This document shows positions 27,001-35,803 of a DNA stretch of 64,000 nucleotides, one piece after another. The notes below the pieces were generated by a model that was given only the letters and a program-made list of their open reading frames with translations, did no database searches and had not been told where the DNA came from. The stretch comes from Psychromarinibacter sp048262455. GTDB taxonomy: Bacteria > Pseudomonadota > Alphaproteobacteria > Rhodobacterales > Rhodobacteraceae. How positions within the stretch are numbered: the first letter of the stretch is position 1; every line of letters starts with the position of its first letter. The position numbers and the translations under genes are program-made. The DNA lies in the NCBI GenBank assembly GCA_048262455.1, contig JBLXFD010000005.1, positions 130,824-194,823 of the forward strand, given 5' to 3'.

Positions 27001-29468
27001 TGGAGCTGGCCGAGGGCGAGAACCTGTTCGAGCTGCCGGTCACCGATGACTGGGGCGCGGGGGCCTATGTCACCGTCACCGCGCTGCGTCCCATGGACGT
27101 GGCCGCCGGGCGCAACCCGGCGCGGGCGCTGGGGCTGGCCCATGCCGCGGTGGAGCCGGGCGACAAGCGCCTGCGCGCCGCCTTCGAGGTGCCCGCCGAG
27201 GCCGCGCCGCGCGCCGCCCTGCCGGTGGCGCTGAAGGTCGAGGGCGTGGCGCCGGGCGAGACGGCGCACGTCACCATCGCCGCCGTCGACGTGGGCATCC
27301 TGAACCTCACCGCCTTCAAGGCGCCGGACCCGGCCAGGCACTACTTCGGCCAGCGCAAGCTGGGCGTGGGGATGCGCGACGTCTACGGGCGGCTGATCGA
27401 TGGCATGTCCGGCGCCATGGGCCGCGTCCGCTCCGGCGGCGATGCCAACGGCGGCATCGACACCAGCGCGCCGCCCCCGACAGAGGAACTGGTGGCCTAC
27501 TTCAGCGGACCGCTTGAGGTGGGCGAGGACGGCTACGTGCGTACCGAGTTCGACCTGCCCTCGTTCAACGGCACGGTGCGGCTGATGGCCATCGCCTGGT
27601 CGCCCACCGGGGTGGGACAGGCCGAGGCCGAGGTGCTGGTGCGCGACCCGGTGGTGCTGACCGCCTCGGTCCCGCGCTTCCTTGCGCCGGGGGACAGCAC
27701 CCGGCTGCTGCTGGAACTGGTGCACGCCGCCGGCCCGGCGGGGCGCATGGGGCTGAAGGTGGAGGCCGATGGGGTGAAGCTGGGCCGCGGCCTGCCGAAG
27801 GCCTTCGAGCTGGAGGAACAGGGCAAGGCGCGCTTCTCCCTGCCGCTGACCGCGGAAGAGCCCGGTCTGGCGGAGCTGCGGGTGACGCTGACCACCCCGG
27901 ACGGCAAGGCGCTGGTCAAGGTGCTGACGCTGCCGGTGCAGGTGAACGACCCCGAGACCGCGCGCACCAGCCGCTTCCCGCTGGCCGCCGGCGATACCTT
28001 CACCTTCGACAAGGACGTCTTCGCCGGGTTCCGTCCGGGCACCGCCACCGCGACCCTCGCCGCCGGGCCCATCGCCCGGCTCGACGCGCCGGGGCTGCTG
28101 CAGGCGCTGGACCGCTACCCCTACGGCTGCACCGAGCAGACCGTCAGCCAGGCGCTGCCGCTGCTCTACCTCGACGAACTGGCCCGCGCGATGGGGCTGG
28201 AGGAACGCGAGGGGCTGGGCCCGCGGCTGGACGGCGCCATCGCAAGGGTGCTGTCCCGGCAGGCGCCGAACGGGGCCTTCGGGCTGTGGCAGGCGGGGTC
28301 CGACGATTTCTGGCTGGACGCCTACGTCGCCGACTTCCTGTCCCGGGCCAAGGCACGGGGGCACGCGGTGCCCGAGATTGCCTTCCGCAACGCGCTGGAC
28401 AACCTGCGCAACAAGGTCAGCTACGCCGCCGACTTCGACGAGGGGGGCGAGGCGCTGGCCTACGCGCTTTACGTTCTTGCGCGCGAGGGGGCGGCGGCGA
28501 TCGGCGACCTGCGCTACTATGCCGACGTGAAGGCAAAGGCCTTCGGCACCCCGCTTGCCGCCGCGCAGCTCGGGGCGGCGCTGGCGGCCTACGGCGACCA
28601 GCCGCGCGCCGACCGGATGTTCGCGGTGGCCGCCGCAAGGATCAACAACGCGCGCGTGGCGGAAGAGCGGGAATGGCGGGCCGACTACGGCACCCGCCTG
28701 CGCGACCGCGCGGCGGTGCTGACCCTAGCGGTCGAGGCGGGCAGCAACGCCGTGGACCGCGCCGACCTGCTGGACAGCATCGGGCCGGTGGGATCCTCGC
28801 GCCCGCTGTCGACGCAGGAACAGGTGTGGTCGCTGCTGGCCGCCAGCGCGATGCTGGAGACCGGCGACCACGGCGCGCTGACGCTGGACGGCCGGCCGCT
28901 GACCGGGCCGCTGGTGCGGGTGGCCGAGGACGACACGGCCTTCCGCCCGCTGAAGGTCCGCAACACCGGCGAAGAGGAAGCGACGCTGACGCTCACCACC
29001 TTCGGCGTGCCCGAGGTGGCGGAAGCGGCGGGGGGCAACGGCTATGCCATCTCGCGCCGCTACTTCGACATGAAGGGCAACCCGGTAGAGCCGGAGCGCG
29101 TCAAGCAGGGCACCCGGCTGGTGGCGGTGCTGACGGTGCAGCCCTTCGGCGAGGCCGCGGCGCGGCTGATCGTCGACGATCCGCTGCCGGCGGGGTTCGA
29201 GATCGACAACCCCAACCTGATGCGCGGCGGCGACATCGGCGCGCTGGACTGGCTGAAGCTGGAGACCGACGTGACCCATGCCGAGTTCCGGCAGGACCGG
29301 TTCATCGCCGCCATCGACTGGCGCAAGGAGGACGAGTTCCGGCTGGGCTACATCGTGCGCGCCGTCTCTCCGGGCAGCTTCCACCACCCCGCCGCCAGCG
29401 TCGAGGACATGTACCGGCCCGAGTACCGCGCCCACAGCGATACCGGGAGGATCGGCGTCAGCGAATGA
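24021..29468 (+). CDS. Bacterial alpha-2-macroglobulin family protein with N-terminal PAN domain
   Basis: 1815 residues. A cleavable signal peptide ends near residue 23 (PAPVFA) with no lipobox, unlike E. coli YfhM. A PAN/Apple-like domain follows (about 30-105) with paired cysteines in LSACQTACLADSECGAF and ACFPKG. Then come macroglobulin-like domains, the bait region and a thioester domain with GCTEQ, Cys1370. The thioester traps attacking proteases covalently. It is a periplasmic defence protein thought to work with PBP1C, whose gene follows with an ATGA overlap. Domain limits are approximate. Confidence 0.94.
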   Translation: MRSAGVFAIVLSALSLSPAPVFAESPVPDRRIALTRDVDLPGGDLRTILDASLSACQTACLADSECGAFTYNSRTRACFPKGETGAPVPFEGAYSGLVLTAPAGAVALGEARAAELPFLDENDLRTAREVALELTNRHVPNDWSAEDLLAAAEQARADGNIVSAYRFTGAATVATDAPAHWTQYARLALAIEADRDSDRREYRRRALSAALNGYLRSDDTEARHEALTVLAEALEANGRGRVMIDALRLAQQIAPRPETARMLDAAVAEHGFRVIEHVVENDSATPRVCAEFSEDLVQAGEDYAPFVQVPGAALTVEPDGRRLCLEGVTHGARYRVTFRQGLPAASGEVLAKHVTLNLYVRDRSPDVRFPGRAYILPATGEVNIPVESVNLAEVDLVLRRISDRSILRAIQGGFFGRPLSPWQEDELGDTIAATVWTGKGELTQELNRDVTTRLPLTEVVGALDAGIYALQAKVPGADPYDHPAATQWFVVSDLGLATLGGTDGLHVFTRALGTAAPAEGVEITLLSRANAVLGTVTTDAEGHAAFAPGLTAGTGGAAPAMVLAEAGGDMTFLSLTDPEFDLSDRGVEGRAPAGPVDAFLATDRGAYRAGETIHATVLARDDRARAIPGLPVVAVLTRPDGVEYSRVLGRDGVAGGHVFDFRTTADVPRGAWRLDVHADPDAPAIATTRVLVEDFLPERIDFDLALPEAPLRPGDSAPLTVEARYLFGAPAGDLPVEGELRLRAVRTLEAYPGYVFGRHDADVRQAGEYLGADLRTDAEGHAEVLVEIPQMEPHFRPMQAEVTLRLSEGSGRPVERSITHAVAPAAPVIGIRKLFDGVLSEGGEALFDLIALDMDQQPLEMPVHWTLNKVNTRYQWYNADGYWDWEPITTRTPVAEGDAMLGTQPVTVGAGVDWGEYELRVERRGGDYAAASEDFAAGWYGGADASATPDFLEMSLDAESYRPGDSASLRVVPRFAGKGLITVVSNRLIDMRAVELAEGENLFELPVTDDWGAGAYVTVTALRPMDVAAGRNPARALGLAHAAVEPGDKRLRAAFEVPAEAAPRAALPVALKVEGVAPGETAHVTIAAVDVGILNLTAFKAPDPARHYFGQRKLGVGMRDVYGRLIDGMSGAMGRVRSGGDANGGIDTSAPPPTEELVAYFSGPLEVGEDGYVRTEFDLPSFNGTVRLMAIAWSPTGVGQAEAEVLVRDPVVLTASVPRFLAPGDSTRLLLELVHAAGPAGRMGLKVEADGVKLGRGLPKAFELEEQGKARFSLPLTAEEPGLAELRVTLTTPDGKALVKVLTLPVQVNDPETARTSRFPLAAGDTFTFDKDVFAGFRPGTATATLAAGPIARLDAPGLLQALDRYPYGCTEQTVSQALPLLYLDELARAMGLEEREGLGPRLDGAIARVLSRQAPNGAFGLWQAGSDDFWLDAYVADFLSRAKARGHAVPEIAFRNALDNLRNKVSYAADFDEGGEALAYALYVLAREGAAAIGDLRYYADVKAKAFGTPLAAAQLGAALAAYGDQPRADRMFAVAAARINNARVAEEREWRADYGTRLRDRAAVLTLAVEAGSNAVDRADLLDSIGPVGSSRPLSTQEQVWSLLAASAMLETGDHGALTLDGRPLTGPLVRVAEDDTAFRPLKVRNTGEEEATLTLTTFGVPEVAEAAGGNGYAISRRYFDMKGNPVEPERVKQGTRLVAVLTVQPFGEAAARLIVDDPLPAGFEIDNPNLMRGGDIGALDWLKLETDVTHAEFRQDRFIAAIDWRKEDEFRLGYIVRAVSPGSFHHPAASVEDMYRPEYRAHSDTGRIGVSE

Positions 29469-31507
29469 GGCGCGGCGCGCTTTTCCTGCCGGCGCTGCTG
29501 CTGTTCCTCGCGGCGCTGGGCCGCGACGGTTTCGACGCCTGGATCGCGCGCACCGAGATGCCGCCGCTGGCGGTGGAAACCTCGGTAGAAATGCGCGACC
29601 GCAACGGCGCCCTGCTGCGCGCCTATACCGTGGCCGACGGGCGCTGGCGGCTGGGGGTGCGGCTGGAGCAGGTGGACCCCGCCTACGTCGAGATGCTGCT
29701 GGCCTACGAGGACAAGCGGTTCTACCGGCATGGCGGCGTCGACGCGCTGGCGATGCTGCGGGCATTGGGGCAGGCGGTGACACGGGGGCGCGTGGTCTCC
29801 GGCGGCTCGACCCTGACCATGCAGGTGGCACGGCTGCTGGAGGACGGCGGCACCGGGCGGCTGGCGGGCAAGCTGCGGCAGTTCCGGCTGGCGCTGGCGC
29901 TGGAGCGGCGGCTGGACAAGCGGCAGATCCTGGAGATCTACCTGAACCGCGCGCCCTTCGGCGGCAACCTCGAGGGGGTGCGCGCCGCCAGCTACGCCTG
30001 GTTCGGCAAGGAGCCGTGGCGCCTGACCCCCGCCGAGGCGGCGCTGCTGGTGGCGCTGCCGCAGTCGCCGGAGCGCCGCCGTCCCGACCGTTTCGCCGGC
30101 GCGGCCCATGACGCGCGGGGCCGGGTGCTGGCGCGGGCGGAACGCGCGGGGGTGCTGGACGCCGATACCCGCCGCGCCGCCGGGACAGAGCGGGTGCCGG
30201 ACCGGCGCCGCCCCTTCCCGGCGCTGGCCCCGCACCTGACCGACCGGCTGCGGGCCGAGGACCCGGCCGCGCAGGTCCACCACCTGACGCTGGACGCGGG
30301 CCTGCAGGCGCGGCTGGAAGCGCTTGCCACCCGCGCCGCCCGCGCCGCCGGGCAGCGGCAGTCGATCGCCCTGCTGCTGGCCGATCATCGCAGCGGCGAG
30401 ATCCTCGCATCAGTGGGATCGGCCGGATACGCGCCCGGCGCGCGGGACGGCTTCGTGGACATGACGCGGGCCCTGCGCTCTCCCGGCTCGACGCTGAAGC
30501 CGCTGGTCTACGGGCTGGCCTTCGACCAGGGGCTGGCGCACCCCGAGACGCTGATCGACGACCGCCCCGTCGCCTTCGCCGGCTACGCGCCGCAGAACTT
30601 CGACGGGATCTTTCGCGGTACCCTGCGGGTGCGCGAGGCGCTGCAGCTGTCGCTGAACGTGCCGGTGGTCAAGCTGCTGGACGCGCTGGGACCGGCGCGG
30701 TTGATGGCACACCTGCGCCGCGCCGGGGCCGAGGCGCGGCTGCCGGGCGGGACGCCCGGTCTGGCGGTGGCGCTGGGGGGCGTGGGGGTGTCGCTGGAGG
30801 GGCTGGTGCGGCTCTACGCTTCGCTGGCCCAGGGCGGCCGCGCGGTGCTTCTGTCGCCGCGCGCCGGAGTGCGCCAGCCGGAGGTGCCGCAGCAGGTGCT
30901 GTCGCCGGAAGCCGCCTGGATGATCGGGGACATCCTGTCGGGCATCGCGCCGTCGCGCGGGGCGGCGGGGTTCCGGCTGGCCTACAAGACCGGCACCTCC
31001 TACGGCCACCGCGATACCTGGGCGCTGGGCTATGACGGGGCGCATGTGGCGGGGGTCTGGATGGGGCGGCCGGACGGCACCCCGGTGCCGGGGGCCTTCG
31101 GCGCCGAGGTCGCCGCGCCGATCCTGTTCGAGGCCTTCGCGCTGCTGAAGCCCCAGGCGGACCGCCTGCCGCCGCCGCCCCCCGCGACGCTGCTGGTGCG
31201 CCACGCCGGACTGCCGCCGCCGTTGCAGGTGTTCCGCCCCCGGGGCGCGGCCTTCGCGGCGCCCGAGGATGCGCCCAGCATGGCGTTTCCGCCGGACGGG
31301 GCGCGGGTCGAGATGGTGGACAAGTTGCTGGCGGTGAAGGTGCGCGACGGGCGTCCGCCCTTCACCTGGCTCGCCGATGGCCGCCCGGTTCTGACCGGCA
31401 GCCACGAGCGCAGCGCGCTGATCGCCCTGCCGGGGCCGGGGTTCGTCACGCTCTCGGTAATCGACGGCGCGGGACGCGCGGCGCGGGCAAGCGTGCGGGT
31501 CGACTGA
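29465..31507 (+). CDS. pbpC: Penicillin-binding protein 1C (bifunctional glycosyltransferase/transpeptidase)
   Basis: 680 residues from the ATG that overlaps the macroglobulin stop. An N-terminal signal anchor (about 5-20) precedes a GT51 glycosyltransferase with the catalytic Glu in LAYEDKRFYRHGG and GGSTLTMQVARLL, then a transpeptidase domain with SPGSTLKPLVYG, SLN and KTGTSYG. A C-terminal beta domain (BiPBP_C-like, about 590-680) completes it. It synthesises peptidoglycan and is proposed to repair the wall where macroglobulin has acted. This pair is a conserved operon in many proteobacteria. Confidence 0.95.
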   Translation: MRRGALFLPALLLFLAALGRDGFDAWIARTEMPPLAVETSVEMRDRNGALLRAYTVADGRWRLGVRLEQVDPAYVEMLLAYEDKRFYRHGGVDALAMLRALGQAVTRGRVVSGGSTLTMQVARLLEDGGTGRLAGKLRQFRLALALERRLDKRQILEIYLNRAPFGGNLEGVRAASYAWFGKEPWRLTPAEAALLVALPQSPERRRPDRFAGAAHDARGRVLARAERAGVLDADTRRAAGTERVPDRRRPFPALAPHLTDRLRAEDPAAQVHHLTLDAGLQARLEALATRAARAAGQRQSIALLLADHRSGEILASVGSAGYAPGARDGFVDMTRALRSPGSTLKPLVYGLAFDQGLAHPETLIDDRPVAFAGYAPQNFDGIFRGTLRVREALQLSLNVPVVKLLDALGPARLMAHLRRAGAEARLPGGTPGLAVALGGVGVSLEGLVRLYASLAQGGRAVLLSPRAGVRQPEVPQQVLSPEAAWMIGDILSGIAPSRGAAGFRLAYKTGTSYGHRDTWALGYDGAHVAGVWMGRPDGTPVPGAFGAEVAAPILFEAFALLKPQADRLPPPPPATLLVRHAGLPPPLQVFRPRGAAFAAPEDAPSMAFPPDGARVEMVDKLLAVKVRDGRPPFTWLADGRPVLTGSHERSALIALPGPGFVTLSVIDGAGRAARASVRVD

Positions 31508-31542
31508 GGCAGGCCGCCGGCCCGCCCCGCAGGAACCCCGGC

Positions 31543-32007
31543 TCAGGCGGCCTGGCTGGCCTGCACGTCCGCCAGAAGCGCATGCAGCGTCGCCGGATCG
31601 GCGTTCGCCCGCAGCTTGGCGCAGGTGTCGGCGTCGCGCAGGGTGCGCGAGACCAGGGCCAGCGCCCGCAGGTGATCGACGCCGGATTCCGCCGGCGCGA
31701 ACAGCGCGAAGACCAGATCCACCGGCTGGCGGTCCACCGAATTGAACTCCAACGGCTTTTCCAGCCGCAGGAAGACCCCGCGCACGCGGGGCAGGCCGGT
31801 CAGCCGCGCATGGGGCAGGGCGATGCCCTGTCCCACGCCGGTCGGTCCCAGCGATTCGCGCTCCATCAGCGCGTCGATGACCTCGCGCGGCGGAAGGTCG
31901 TAGACCTGCCGTGCGATTTCGCCAAGTTCCAGGAACAGCCGCTTCTTGCTGGTCAGGTTACTGACCACGCGCACGGCGTCCGGATGCAGAATGCTCGAAA
32001 GTTCCAT
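31543..32007 (-). CDS. ptsN: Nitrogen-PTS enzyme IIA (PtsN)
   Basis: 154 residues from the ATG at 32007; an alternative ATG three codons upstream is less like the family start MELSSIL. The EIIA-Ntr/fructose domain has the phosphorylatable His in IALPHARL (about residue 66). PtsN is the last phosphoacceptor of the nitrogen PTS and regulates potassium transport, stringent response and others in the cytoplasm. It follows hpf by 40 bases in an order common in proteobacteria, where rpoN is often also present; no rpoN lies here. Confidence 0.93.
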   Translation of the reverse strand: MELSSILHPDAVRVVSNLTSKKRLFLELGEIARQVYDLPPREVIDALMERESLGPTGVGQGIALPHARLTGLPRVRGVFLRLEKPLEFNSVDRQPVDLVFALFAPAESGVDHLRALALVSRTLRDADTCAKLRANADPATLHALLADVQASQAA

Positions 32008-32047
32008 GCCCCTCATGCTCTTCAGGCCGGCATTGCTTCGCCGTTGT

Positions 32048-32623
32048 TCAGCTGCTGGTGCTGGGGTCGATCCAGCCGATGTTCCCGTCCGGCCGGCGGT
32101 AAACCACGTTCACCCCGGCGTTCCCTTCGTTGCGGAACACCAAAACCGGCGCACCCGCCAGTTCCATCTGCATCACCGCTTCGCCGACGGAGAGCGACGG
32201 GATCTTCGTCTGCATTTCTGCGACGATGATCGGCTGAAGCGTGTCGGGCTCCAGCGTTTCGTCCTCCTCGGATGACGCGAGGATATATGAAGACGCGCCG
32301 GAAAGTTCAACCGGTTGTGAACGCTCCCGGTGATGATCCTTCAGCCGGCGCTTGTAGCGGCGCAGCTGCTTTTCCATCTTTTCGCAGCAACTGTCGAAGG
32401 CGGCGTAGATCTCTGTCTGGTGGGCGCTGGCCTGGGCGGTCAGCCCGGTGCTCAGATGCACCACGGATTCGCAGACGTACTCATGCCCGCTGCGCGAGAA
32501 GGTGACGATCGCCTCGGTGGGACGTTCGGCGTACTTCTGCACGATGGCGCCAAGCTCGTTCTCCACGTGCCCCTGCAGCGCGTCGCCGACGTCGATCTGT
32601 TTGCCGCTTATCTGGTACCGCAT
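32048..32623 (-). CDS. hpf: Ribosome hibernation-promoting factor, long form
   Basis: 191 residues from the ATG at 32623, which follows AGAGGAGGC. The N-terminal domain (about 1-105) is the S30AE/YfiA fold that binds the 30S decoding centre; the C-terminal domain ends with NAGVNVVYRRPDGNIGWIDP, the dimerisation segment of long HPF that forms 100S ribosomes. Length and C-terminal domain separate it from short HPF. It lies between the lpt genes and ptsN. A longer frame to 32719 is open but lacks a ribosome site. Confidence 0.95.
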   Translation of the reverse strand: MRYQISGKQIDVGDALQGHVENELGAIVQKYAERPTEAIVTFSRSGHEYVCESVVHLSTGLTAQASAHQTEIYAAFDSCCEKMEKQLRRYKRRLKDHHRERSQPVELSGASSYILASSEEDETLEPDTLQPIIVAEMQTKIPSLSVGEAVMQMELAGAPVLVFRNEGNAGVNVVYRRPDGNIGWIDPSTSS

Positions 32624-32901
32624 CTTGCCTCCTCTGGTGATGACCGGTGCCGGGAGCCGGCGCAAAGGCGCCGGGCCGTGGGCATTGCCGGTTCTGAATT
32701 TCCTGGATTCGGATTGCAACGTGCCGCCGTTCCTGCGGCCGGGGCCGGGACAGGGCGCATGTCGGAGCGCGGTTCCGTAGCGGATCGGCGGGGGTCATGC
32801 ATCCCGATCATTTGGCGCCTGCTTTGGTGTCAAAGTCAACTCTCACCCTTCCCCCTGGACAGCAGGCTTCCAAGGATTTCCGCCAGCCTGCGCCGCAATG
32901 G
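32624..32901 (-). promoter_or_regulatory. hpf upstream region with 5' UTR hairpin
   Basis: 278 bases between lptB and hpf. A perfect 7-bp stem CCGGCGC/GCGCCGG with a 4-base loop lies at 32657-32674, 34 bases before the hpf ATG, without a T-run, so it is more likely a 5' UTR structure than a terminator. Further upstream, TTGACT and an overlapping TTGACA (around 32835-32845, minus strand) could be -35 elements, but no good -10 follows. No gene was found here. Confidence 0.35.
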
Positions 32902-33660
32902 TTAAGTAATCCTGAACGACTGCCCGAGGTAGACGCGGCGGACGTTCTCGTCCTTCACCACCTCCTCGGTCGTGCCGCTCATCAGGACCTTTCCATCATG
33001 AAGGATGTAGGCGCGATCGACGATTTCCAGCGTCTCGCGCACATTGTGATCGGTGATCAGCACGCCGATGCCGCGGGTCTTGAGGTCAGCGACCAGCCCC
33101 CGGATCTCGCCCACGGCGATGGGGTCGACCCCGGCAAAGGGTTCGTCCAGCAGCAGGTACTTGGGATTGGCGGCAAGGCAGCGCGCGATCTCGACCCGCC
33201 GCCGTTCCCCGCCCGACAGCGACAGCGCCGAGGCGCGGCGCAGGTGGGTGATGGAGAACTCCGACAGCAGCTCTTCCAGCCGGTCGTGGCGGCGCTTCTT
33301 ACGGGGCATGGAAATCTCGAGGATGGCGAGGATGTTGTCCTCGACCGACAGGCCCCGGAAGATCGAGACCTCCTGCGGCAGGTAACCAATGCCCAGCTTG
33401 GCGCGGCGGTACATCGGCAGGTAGGTCACGTCGCGCCCGTCGATGGTGACCTGCCCGCCCTCGGGGCTGATCAGCCCGGCGACCGCGTAGAAGGTGGTGG
33501 TCTTGCCGGACCCGTTGGGGCCCAGCAGCGCCACCACCTCGCCGCGCCCCAGCTCCAGGCTGACGTCGCGGATCACGGTCTTCTTGCGATAGCTCTTGCG
33601 AAGGTTGACGACGCGCAGCCCGGCCTCGCCCTCGGTCATGGTCAGCTGCGCGGGCGTCAT
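32902..33660 (-). CDS. lptB: LPS export ABC transporter ATP-binding protein LptB
   Basis: 252 residues. Walker A is GPNGSGKTT, the signature is LSGGERRRVEIAR and Walker B is YLLLDEPFAGVD, followed by an H-loop ITDHNV. LptB powers extraction of lipopolysaccharide from the inner membrane with LptF/G. Its ATG overlaps the lptA stop by one base. An in-frame ATG seven codons later is an alternative start. The gene order lptC-lptA-lptB is conserved. Confidence 0.96.
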   Translation of the reverse strand: MTPAQLTMTEGEAGLRVVNLRKSYRKKTVIRDVSLELGRGEVVALLGPNGSGKTTTFYAVAGLISPEGGQVTIDGRDVTYLPMYRRAKLGIGYLPQEVSIFRGLSVEDNILAILEISMPRKKRRHDRLEELLSEFSITHLRRASALSLSGGERRRVEIARCLAANPKYLLLDEPFAGVDPIAVGEIRGLVADLKTRGIGVLITDHNVRETLEIVDRAYILHDGKVLMSGTTEEVVKDENVRRVYLGQSFRIT

Positions 33661-34184
33661 CAGTTGTTGCCGGGCTGCAGGATCGTCTTGACCCGCCCCT
33701 CCATCCGCCCCGCGCCGGACTGCAGGTTGTAGGTCATCCGGTCCGCCGACAAGGCGGTGGTGCCCTGGGTCAGCAGCACGTTGCCGGTCATCACGATGGT
33801 CTCGTTCTCGAGGGTATAGACCGCTTCCTGGGATTCCGCGGCCTCGGCGGGGCCGACGAAGGTGACGCCGCCGAACATGCGGATCGTCTTGATCGCGTTG
33901 GCGCCATCGGCGCCGGGGCCGTACTCCACCAGCAGCCGCTCGCAGGTCATGACAAGGTCGCCCTGCCCGACGATCACGTTGCCGGTGAACTCGGCCTGGC
34001 CGCTCTGCTGGTCCAGCGCGAGGTTTTCCGAGGTGATCTCGACCGGCTGGCTGCTGTCGAAGTCCTGCACCCCGAGGTTGATCGAGGTTCCCTGCGCCAG
34101 CAGCGGCGCCGGCAGGGGCAACAGGAAGAGCAGCCCGAGAAGGGCCGCGAGAAGACGTTTGGGCGACATGGTCAGGATCCTCAT
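33660..34184 (-). CDS. lptA: Lipopolysaccharide transport periplasmic protein LptA
   Basis: 174 residues with a signal peptide ending at about residue 31 (PLPAPLLAQG). The mature part is an OstA-like beta-jellyroll with DSSQPVEITSENLALDQQSGQAEFTGNV and repeated GNV(L/I) turns typical of the Lpt bridge. LptA links LptC to LptD across the periplasm. The start at 34184 overlaps the lptC stop in ATGA; an ATG five codons in is possible. Confidence 0.93.
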   Translation of the reverse strand: MRILTMSPKRLLAALLGLLFLLPLPAPLLAQGTSINLGVQDFDSSQPVEITSENLALDQQSGQAEFTGNVIVGQGDLVMTCERLLVEYGPGADGANAIKTIRMFGGVTFVGPAEAAESQEAVYTLENETIVMTGNVLLTQGTTALSADRMTYNLQSGAGRMEGRVKTILQPGNN

Positions 34185-34792
34185 TCTGCGGGGCTGTATA
34201 TCAGCTTCACCTTGTCTTTGAAAACCAGCACGTGCGGGGCCGTGTCGCTTCCGTCGCCGGTCATGTCGAAGGCGCCCGCGGTCAGCTTCAGCCCGGGGCC
34301 GGTGACCGTGACGGGATTGGGCGAGGACAGGCGCATCTCGCGCATTTCCATGGTCAGGTCCTCGGCCAGCAGACGGTAGCCCGACCCGCTGTCCACCTGC
34401 ACCCCGCCCCCCAGTTCGGCCCGCTGCGCCTCGTTCTCCAGCACCGCGGTGGCGGCGGCGACGTCCACCGTCTCGCCGTCCGGCAGGTCGATGGCGGCGC
34501 GCAGTTCCTCGCCGGTGATGCGGCCGGGGCGCAGCAGGTCGGGGCGGGCGCGGGCGGCGGACAGGCGGAAGGCGGCGCCGCTGTCGGTGACACCAGAGAA
34601 GGTGGGCGCGCCGATCCGCTGCTCGCGCGAGAGGGCCTCGACGTCGATGCCCTCGGTGAAGGGCAGGTTCTGCGCCGGGTCGATGGTGCGGGCAAACAGG
34701 AACAGCGTCGCAAGGAAAACCACCGCCAGCAGCGGCAGCACCAGCTTCGCCCAGAAGACGACGCGGCTGTAGGTGTTGTCAGGAACGGCCAT
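34181..34792 (-). CDS. lptC: LPS export ABC transporter periplasmic protein LptC
   Basis: 203 residues with one N-terminal transmembrane helix (about 14-35) and a periplasmic domain containing the FTEGIDVEALSREQRIGAP segment of the LptC family and a jellyroll-like C terminus. It receives LPS from LptB2FG and hands it to LptA. It overlaps lptA by four bases and lies 30 bases after kdsD. Confidence 0.93.
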   Translation of the reverse strand: MAVPDNTYSRVVFWAKLVLPLLAVVFLATLFLFARTIDPAQNLPFTEGIDVEALSREQRIGAPTFSGVTDSGAAFRLSAARARPDLLRPGRITGEELRAAIDLPDGETVDVAAATAVLENEAQRAELGGGVQVDSGSGYRLLAEDLTMEMREMRLSSPNPVTVTGPGLKLTAGAFDMTGDGSDTAPHVLVFKDKVKLIYSPAE

Positions 34793-34822
34793 CTGCTCCA
34801 GCGATGTAAGGGCGGCGCGCGG

Positions 34823-35794
34823 TCAGGCAATACCCGCGCGCAGGCAGTCGTGCACGTGCAGGATGCCGACGGCGCGGCGGCTGGTGTCGGGATCGACCAC
34901 GAAAAGGCAGGTAATGCGGCGCGCGTTCATCAGCGCCACCGCCTGCTCGGCCAGCGCGTCCGGCCCGATGGTGCGGGGATCCGCCGTCATCACCTCTTCG
35001 GCACGGCGGCTCAGCAGCCCGTCCATGTGCCGCCGCAGGTCGCCGTCGGTGACGATGCCGGCAAGGCTGCCGTCCGGTTCGGTCACGCCGACCACGCCGA
35101 AGCTGCGCCCGCTCATCACCAGCAGGGCCTCGGCCATGGGCGTGCCGCGGGCCACCAGCGGCATGTCGGCGTGCATCAGGTCGCGCACCTTGGCCAGCCG
35201 CGCGCCCAGCTTGCCGCCGGGGTGGAACTGGCGGAAATGCTCGGGCGTGAACTGCCGGTGCTCCATCAGCGCCACCGCCAGCGCATCGCCCAGCGCCAGC
35301 GTCATGGTGGTGGAGGAGGTGGGAACGATGCCCTTGCCGCAGGCTTCCTCTGCGGGCGGCAGCACCAGCCGCACGTCGCACTGGCGCATCAGCGTGCTGC
35401 CGGGCACGCTGGCCACGCCGATCAGCGGGATGCCGAAACGGCGGGTATAGGCGATCAGGTCGGCCAGTTCCGGCGTCTCGCCGCTGTTGGACAGCACCAG
35501 GGCCACGTCGCCCTGCGCCATCATGCCAAGGTCGCCGTGGCTGGCCTCTGCCGGATGGACGAAGTGCGCGGGCGTGCCGGTGGAGGCGAAGGTGGCCGCC
35601 ACCTTGCGCGCCACGTGCCCCGACTTGCCCATGCCGGAGACGATCACTCGCCCCCGCGCACCGAGGATCAGCGCCACGGCCTCGGCAAACCCCGCGTCCA
35701 GCGCGCCGGCGAGACGCGACAGCGCCTCGGCCTCGCAGGCTATCACCCTGCGGCCGGCGGAGAGGAAGGCGTCCTTGTTCATGCGCTTCAGCAT
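34823..35794 (-). CDS. kdsD: Arabinose-5-phosphate isomerase (KdsD/KpsF)
   Basis: 323 residues. A SIS domain (VIVSGMGKSGHVARK, PAEASHGDLGM, SNSGETPE) is followed by two CBS domains. It interconverts ribulose 5-phosphate and arabinose 5-phosphate, the first step to KDO for LPS. Its place just before lptC fits that role. An ATG four codons downstream of the chosen one is also possible. Confidence 0.95.
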   Translation of the reverse strand: MLKRMNKDAFLSAGRRVIACEAEALSRLAGALDAGFAEAVALILGARGRVIVSGMGKSGHVARKVAATFASTGTPAHFVHPAEASHGDLGMMAQGDVALVLSNSGETPELADLIAYTRRFGIPLIGVASVPGSTLMRQCDVRLVLPPAEEACGKGIVPTSSTTMTLALGDALAVALMEHRQFTPEHFRQFHPGGKLGARLAKVRDLMHADMPLVARGTPMAEALLVMSGRSFGVVGVTEPDGSLAGIVTDGDLRRHMDGLLSRRAEEVMTADPRTIGPDALAEQAVALMNARRITCLFVVDPDTSRRAVGILHVHDCLRAGIA

Positions 35795-35803
35795 CGCGCC
35801 ATG

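Noticed and set aside
25182..28364. 1060-codon open frame antisense to the macroglobulin gene
   Set aside because: It is a shadow of high-GC codon use in the sense gene, rich in His/Arg/Gly/Gln with no motif or ribosome site.
32657..32674. Terminator after lptB
   Set aside because: The stem is more than 200 bases from the lptB stop, close to hpf, and has no T-run; it fits a 5' UTR hairpin better.
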